Positions 5,849-9,149 of a stretch of 9,149 nt of DNA are shown here, one piece after another (position 1 is the first letter of the stretch; each line of letters opens with the position of its first letter). Under the pieces are notes generated by a model. It was given only the letters and a program-made list of their open reading frames with translations, was not told the DNA's origin and made no database searches. A program made the position numbers and the translations under genes. The stretch spans positions 1-9,149 of the forward strand of contig JBDUDR010000120.1 of the NCBI GenBank assembly GCA_040002845.1, in the 5' to 3' direction. Source of the DNA: JBDUDR01 sp040002845 (lineage in GTDB: Bacteria; Actinomycetota; Actinomycetes; Propionibacteriales; Nocardioidaceae).

Positions 5849-7096
5849 ATGGCCGCCCAGGCGCCGCCCACCCAACCCGAGCCGGCCGTGCCCGAGGTGA
5901 GCCTCGACGACGTCGTGGCGGCTCGCGACCTGCTCGCCGGCGTGATCGATCCGACGCCGATGGAGACCTCCCGCTGGCTGGCCGATCGGGTCGGCGGTCC
6001 CGCATGCCTCAAGTGCGAGAACCTCCAGCGGACCGGTTCCTTCAAGATCCGAGGAGCCTACGTACGCGTCTCCCGCCTGTCGCCCGAGCAACGGGCAGCC
6101 GGGGTGGTGGCGGCGAGTGCCGGCAACCACGCGCAGGGCGTCGCGCTGGCGGCATCGCTGCTCGGCATCAAGGCGACCGTTTTCATGCCGGAGGGGGCAC
6201 CGATCCCCAAAGAGAACGCAACCCGGGGGTACGGCGCCGACGTCCGCTTCGCCGGCACGAGCATCGATGAAGCCCTCGTGACGGCTCAAGAGTTCGGCGC
6301 AGAGACCGGGGCGGTGCTCATCCATCCGTTCGATCACGAGGACGTGGTCGCGGGGCAGGGGACAGTGGGCCTGGAGATCGTCGACCAATGTCCCGACGTC
6401 AAGACGGTGGTCGTGCCAGCTGGCGGCGGCGGCCTGGTGGCGGGGATCGGCGTAGCCATCAAGGCGCTGCGGCCGCAGGCCACCGTTTTCGCGGTACAAG
6501 CAGAGACGGCTGCGGCATATCCGGCGTCGTTGGCTGCCGGCCGCCCGCTCGCTGTCGATGACATGGCCACCATGGCCGATGGGATCGCGGTCGGGAAGCC
6601 GGGCCGCGTGCCGTTTGCGCAGGTTCAACGCTGCGTGGACGAGGTGCTCACGGTTTCGGAGGAGTCCTTGTCGACGGCGCTGCTGTTGCTTCTGGAGCGG
6701 GCCAAAGTGCTCGTCGAACCCGCTGGTGCTGCCGCGGTTGCGGCCATCCTGGATGCGCCGCAGGCCTTCGAACCCCCGGTCGTCGCCGTGCTCTCGGGCG
6801 GCAATATCGACCCCCTGCTGCTGATGCGAGTCATCCGGCACGGCCTGTCGGCGGCCGGCCGGTTCCTGTCGTTCAGCGTCAGGATCCCGGATCGCCCCGG
6901 CGCCCTCGCGCAACTGCTCACAGAGCTGGGCCAAGCCCAGGCGAACGTGCTCGACGTCGTCCACGCACGGACGTCCGCGCAGCTGCATCTGGACGAGGTC
7001 GAGGTGGCGCTGCAGGTCGAGACTCGAGGAGCGACCCACGCCGACACGGTGCTCGACAAGCTGCATCAGGCGGGATATCCCTTGACGTTCTCCTAG
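5849..7096 (+). CDS. ilvA: Threonine ammonia-lyase (threonine deaminase) with C-terminal ACT domain
   Basis: A 415-residue fold-type II PLP enzyme that turns threonine into 2-oxobutyrate and ammonia, the first committed step to isoleucine. Seen: Schiff-base K66 in RTGSFKIRGAY, substrate loop SAGNH (90-94), phosphate-binding GGGG (192-195), VEPAGAA (289-295) and SGGN (316-319). Residues 341-413 (FSVRIPDRPGALAQLLTEL onward) form an ACT domain, the regulatory module found in the roughly 400-residue deaminases of actinobacteria and in catabolic forms. It differs from the two-ACT-like tail of the 514-residue E. coli IlvA. The N-terminal 17 residues are Pro/Ala-rich and poorly conserved. The ATG is eight bases after the previous stop with no clear Shine-Dalgarno, so it probably depends on upstream translation. 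Last gene of the operon. Confidence 0.94.
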   Translation: MAAQAPPTQPEPAVPEVSLDDVVAARDLLAGVIDPTPMETSRWLADRVGGPACLKCENLQRTGSFKIRGAYVRVSRLSPEQRAAGVVAASAGNHAQGVALAASLLGIKATVFMPEGAPIPKENATRGYGADVRFAGTSIDEALVTAQEFGAETGAVLIHPFDHEDVVAGQGTVGLEIVDQCPDVKTVVVPAGGGGLVAGIGVAIKALRPQATVFAVQAETAAAYPASLAAGRPLAVDDMATMADGIAVGKPGRVPFAQVQRCVDEVLTVSEESLSTALLLLLERAKVLVEPAGAAAVAAILDAPQAFEPPVVAVLSGGNIDPLLLMRVIRHGLSAAGRFLSFSVRIPDRPGALAQLLTELGQAQANVLDVVHARTSAQLHLDEVEVALQVETRGATHADTVLDKLHQAGYPLTFS

Positions 7097-7152
7097 CACT
7101 TCTTTACAGAACACAAGTGTTTCCTTGCAAATTCTGTGAGGGTTGGCGTGAA
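7097..7152 (+). promoter_or_regulatory. AT-rich promoter/operator region before the DUF4097-DUF2089 pair
   Basis: 7097-7140 is 39% GC against clearly over 60% in the flanking genes. It holds the near-perfect palindrome AACAC-AA-GTGTT (7110-7121), outer arms ACAGAA (7106-7111) and TTCTGT (7132-7137), and the palindrome TTGCAA (7125-7130). Possible promoter parts are TTTACA (7103-7108, five of six to the -35 consensus) with a weak -10 at 7127-7133, or TTGACG (7082-7087) with TACAGA 17 bases on; neither is decisive. GAGGG (7138-7142) serves the ATG at 7153. No T-run terminator for ilvA is seen. The nearby HTH protein (DUF2089) is a possible binder. Confidence 0.5.
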
Positions 7153-8130
7153 ATGGGGACCATGACTTCAGAATCCCCACCGGAGGGCGGCGCCAGGCCG
7201 GCGCCCGAGCCCTCGACGCAACCGGATGCCAACACCCGCCTGCGAGAGCTGCTGGACGACGTCGCGGCTGGACGCGTGTCACCGGCCCGCGCTGGTGAGT
7301 TGCTCGCGGACATGCCTGGCGGCTCACCCGAGGTCTCGGCAGCGGCCGCGGCCGACCCAGCGGCTGGTTCCGCTTCGGGCTCTTCGGCCGGTGACGTCTG
7401 GGCTGGCGTAAGCGACCAGCCGGGGAGTCGCCCCCCAACCGAATCGACCGAGAGCCGCGCGGCCAACCGCACGCCTGGTAAGGAGCCGGCCATGTCATCG
7501 GCGCGGCGAGTGGTGATCCGGGCGGTCGGTCGTCGGGTCAAGGTCATCGGCGAGCCGTCAGTGACAACGGTGTCGGTAGACGGTCCACACGTCGTACGCC
7601 GCGACGGCGACACTGTGTCGGTCAACAGCGAGGGCGAGCTGGGCGCGTCGGTCGACGGGTTCACTCTGATGCGTTCACGTTCGTTGGAAGACATCCGCGA
7701 CACCCTGCTCGGTCTTCGCCGCGAGCTCGCCGTGAGAGTCAACCCCAGCCTGGAGGTCGAGATCGAGGTCACTGCGGGAGGGCTGACGGTCGAGCGGGTT
7801 CCCCACCTGTCTCAGGTCCGGGTAACCGCGGGATCAGCCAAGCTGGTGGACGCCGATGGGCCGCTGGATCTCCTGGTTCAGGCGGGCTCGGCGAGAGTGG
7901 ACATGTCACCCACCACGGGGAAGTCGCGGTTGCGAGTCGAGTCCGGTTCTCTTGACGTACGGCTGGGTGATCGAGCGGACGTGCGTGTGCGGACTGACGC
8001 TCAGCTCGGCAAGGTTGTCTGGCACGGTTCACAACATCAAGGCAGCGCGGAAGAGGTGACGGTGGGCGCCGGTTCGGCGCTTCTCGATCTGGAGGTCGTG
8101 ATGGGGTCTGTCCAGGTCAGGGCGCGCTGA
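7153..8130 (+). CDS. DUF4097-type beta-repeat protein with N-terminal SHOCT-like helical module
   Basis: 325 residues in three parts. Residues 27-54 form a short two-helix module (RLRELLDDVAAGRVSPARAGELLAD) of the SHOCT-like type seen at the start of LiaX/YvlB proteins. Residues 56-116 are a low-complexity Ala/Ser/Pro/Glu linker. Residues 118-325 are a beta-rich DUF4097-like domain made of repeated strands (for example VEIEVTAGGLTVERV, VRVTAGSAKLVD, LRVESGSLDVRLG, VTVGAGSALLDLEVVMGSVQV), probably a beta-solenoid. There is no signal peptide or membrane segment, so it should be cytosolic. In Bacillota such proteins link to envelope-stress circuits; the function here is unknown. The frame is open back to GTG 7117, but that start lies in the AT-rich control region; ATG 7153 has GAGGG ten bases upstream (ATG 7162 is the alternative). 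The stop overlaps the next ATG by one base. Confidence 0.82.
   Translation: MGTMTSESPPEGGARPAPEPSTQPDANTRLRELLDDVAAGRVSPARAGELLADMPGGSPEVSAAAAADPAAGSASGSSAGDVWAGVSDQPGSRPPTESTESRAANRTPGKEPAMSSARRVVIRAVGRRVKVIGEPSVTTVSVDGPHVVRRDGDTVSVNSEGELGASVDGFTLMRSRSLEDIRDTLLGLRRELAVRVNPSLEVEIEVTAGGLTVERVPHLSQVRVTAGSAKLVDADGPLDLLVQAGSARVDMSPTTGKSRLRVESGSLDVRLGDRADVRVRTDAQLGKVVWHGSQHQGSAEEVTVGAGSALLDLEVVMGSVQVRAR
7480..7494 (+). promoter_or_regulatory. Internal Shine-Dalgarno and ATG inside the DUF4097 gene
   Basis: AAGGAG (7480-7485) stands six bases before an in-frame ATG (7492-7494, residue M114). This is a better ribosome binding site than the one for the full-length start. It lies at the end of the disordered linker, just where the beta-domain begins. 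Use of this start would give a 212-residue beta-domain without the helical module. Confidence 0.45.
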
Positions 8131-8570
8131 TGCAGCGGATCGGGTTCACGGCGACCCCGGCCCCACACATCCACCGCCCACCACGTGACTGTCCGGTCTG
8201 CGGTGACCTGCTGTCGGTGACGCGACTTGGCTGTCCCGGTTGCGGCACCGAGTTGTCCGGGCTGTTCGCGGCGTGTGCGTTCTGCGGTCTCAGCCAGGAG
8301 GAGCGGGACGTCCTCTCGGTCTTCCTCGCGTCACGGGGCAACATGCGCAAGGTCGAGAAGCACCTCGGGGTCAGCTACCCGACGGCCCGGCAACGGTTTG
8401 CCGACCTGCTGGCCAAGGTCGGGATCGCCGAGGACTCGGCAGATGTGGTCGAGCAGCCACCGACGGACGACGCTGGCGCACGCGGCCGCGATCAGGTGCT
8501 GGCTCGGCTGGCTGCCGGGGAGATCAGCGTCGATGAGGCCGAGGAACTCCTGGGGGCAGTCGGCTCGTAG
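8130..8570 (+). CDS. DUF2089 family zinc-ribbon / helix-turn-helix regulator
   Basis: 146 residues with the three-part DUF2089 layout. First is an N-terminal zinc ribbon with C21-x2-C24 and C35-x2-C38, plus a further C49-x2-C52 pair. Next is a helix-turn-helix-like core (about 56-98) with LSQEERDVLSVFLASRGNMRKVEKHLGVSYPTARQRFADLL, resembling sigma-factor/LuxR-type HTH. Last is a C-terminal helical module DQVLARLAAGEISVDEAEELLGAV (121-144), which matches the N-terminal module of the upstream protein. The likely role is a DNA-binding regulator of its own operon and perhaps of the downstream ABC exporter; this is inference from domain order and location. The ATG shares its A with the stop of the preceding gene (TGATG), so the two are translated in a coupled way. 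Confidence 0.88.
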   Translation: MQRIGFTATPAPHIHRPPRDCPVCGDLLSVTRLGCPGCGTELSGLFAACAFCGLSQEERDVLSVFLASRGNMRKVEKHLGVSYPTARQRFADLLAKVGIAEDSADVVEQPPTDDAGARGRDQVLARLAAGEISVDEAEELLGAVGS

Positions 8571-8597
8571 GCACCGTTGTCTGGGTTTGTCGGTGCC
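8570..8597 (+). terminator. Hairpin after the DUF2089 gene, possible weak terminator
   Basis: GGCACCG (8570-8576) pairs with CGGTGCC (8591-8597) across a 14-base loop, starting at the last base of the DUF2089 stop codon. The 7-base GC-rich stem is perfect, but no T-run follows and the loop is long. It could be a partial terminator, an mRNA-stabilising hairpin or chance. Confidence 0.35.
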
Positions 8598-8631
8598 GAC
8601 GGTCAGGCTGGATCGCTACTTCCACAAATGA

Positions 8632-8655
8632 CGTTCAACAACGACGTTCACAACG
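8632..8655 (+). repeat. Tandem pair of inverted repeats before the ABC gene, candidate operator
   Basis: Two adjacent small palindromes share the same half-sites: CGTT-CAAC-AACG (8632-8643) and CGTT-CAC-AACG (8645-8655), separated by one base. Read as a direct repeat, GTTCAACAACGAC (8633-8645) is followed at once by GTTCACAACGAC (8646-8657), differing by one base. The array ends 22 bases before the ABC ATG and just ahead of its ribosome binding site GAGAGG (8662-8667), a typical operator position. No clear -10/-35 pair was found around it. The rest of the 107-base gap (8571-8677) holds only the hairpin at its start. Confidence 0.5.
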
Positions 8656-8677
8656 ACTGGTGAGAGGCCATCCACAG

Positions 8678-9149
8678 ATGAATGCCATTGTTGCGCAGGG
8701 TCTGCGCAAGACGTTCGGGTCGGGCAAGAAGCAGGTCTGCGCGCTGGACGGGTTCGACCTGACCGTCCCTGAAGGCACCGTTCTCGGGCTACTCGGACCC
8801 AACGGTGCGGGCAAGACGACGGCCGTCCGTGTGTTCACGACACTGCTGCCTCCCGACGCGGGAGAGGTCCGCGTCCTCGGCCACGACGTGACCCATGAGG
8901 CAGGCCTCGTGCGCCGTTTGATCGGCCTGTCGGGCCAGTACTCCGCGGTGGACGAGAACCTGACCGGCCGCGAGAACCTCTGGATGTTCGGGAAGCTGTA
9001 CGGCCTGAGTAGCCAGGAGTCTCGCAATCGCGCCGATGACCTGCTCGAGATGTTCGAGCTCGCCGATGACGGCGACCGGGTGGCCAAGACCTACTCGGGC
9101 GGCATGAAGCGTCGCCTCGACCTGGCCGGCTCATTGATCGGCGATCCGC
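8678..9149 (+). CDS. DrrA-family ABC transporter ATP-binding protein, N-terminal part (runs off the right edge)
   Basis: The visible 157 residues cover about half of a DrrA-type ATPase (usually about 310-330). Seen: Walker A GPNGAGKTT (40-48), Q-loop Q87 in GLSGQYSAVDENLTGRENL, and the ABC signature YSGGMKRRLDLA (139-150). Walker B and the H-loop lie beyond the window. The Q-loop and signature wording (GQY.SVDE.LTG.ENL, SGG.RRRLD) is that of the daunorubicin/multidrug exporter group, whose partner is a separate DrrB-like permease, expected next downstream. Role: energises export of a drug, lipid or antibiotic. The ATG has GAGAGG ten bases upstream. It follows the DUF2089 regulator in the same direction after 107 bases, so it may have its own promoter. 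Confidence 0.94.
   Translation, partial: MNAIVAQGLRKTFGSGKKQVCALDGFDLTVPEGTVLGLLGPNGAGKTTAVRVFTTLLPPDAGEVRVLGHDVTHEAGLVRRLIGLSGQYSAVDENLTGRENLWMFGKLYGLSSQESRNRADDLLEMFELADDGDRVAKTYSGGMKRRLDLAGSLIGDP

Noticed and set aside
5124..6005. A 293-residue open frame on the minus strand over the membrane protein gene
   Set aside because: It mirrors the transporter codons, giving an Arg/Asp/His-rich product without motifs.
7117..7152. GTG 7117 as start of the DUF4097 protein, adding a CKFC motif
   Set aside because: It lies in the AT-rich palindrome region without a ribosome binding site; the CxxC is probably accidental.
5837..7498. A 553-residue open frame on the minus strand across ilvA
   Set aside because: It is antisense to a gene with intact catalytic motifs, is Arg/His/Gly-rich, and has no domain or ribosome binding site.
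8628..8663. An 11-codon open frame (MTFNNDVHNDW) ending just before the ABC ribosome binding site, possibly a leader peptide
   Set aside because: It is short enough to occur by chance, has no clear ribosome binding site or attenuator fold, and the tandem operator-like repeat explains the sequence better.

Overview
This window is GC-rich, with strong third-position G/C use, several GTG starts and start/stop overlaps of the GTGA or TGATG type. It looks like a chromosomal segment of a high-GC actinobacterium. The gene set fits this: a DrrA-type ABC ATPase, a mycobacterial-style VapBC pair, a GlmL/MutL-family protein, and a MetB followed by a threonine deaminase with an ACT domain. I cannot assign a genus. 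No rRNA, tRNA, IS element or CRISPR array is visible.

The left part (1-1960) reads leftward. msrA (methionine sulfoxide reductase) comes first, then a vapB-vapC toxin-antitoxin pair with its own likely leaderless promoter, then the 5' part of a Baeyer-Villiger type flavin monooxygenase that leaves the window. The 131-base gap 1961-2091 is a divergent control region between msrA and metB. It carries a long imperfect inverted repeat and an orphan perfect Shine-Dalgarno sequence.

The middle part (2092-7096) reads rightward as one tightly packed operon: metB (cystathionine gamma-synthase/lyase family), a GlmL/MutL-type ASKHA ATPase, an AI-2E/PerM family membrane protein, and ilvA. Gaps are -4, 9 and 8 bases. 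MetB-type enzymes and threonine deaminase can both release 2-oxobutyrate, so the operon has an amino-acid theme (methionine/cysteine, threonine/isoleucine).

The right part (7097-9149) starts with a markedly AT-rich control region (39% GC over 7097-7140). A DUF4097-type beta-repeat protein and a DUF2089 zinc-ribbon/HTH protein follow, overlapping by one base. After a 107-base gap holding repeat elements comes the 5' part of a DrrA-family ABC exporter ATPase. The DUF4097 and DUF2089 proteins share the same short helical 'AAG-I/V-S-x3-A-x-ELL' module, which suggests they work together, perhaps in envelope-stress sensing with the exporter as an output. This is the most interesting unit in the window, although each component family is already known.
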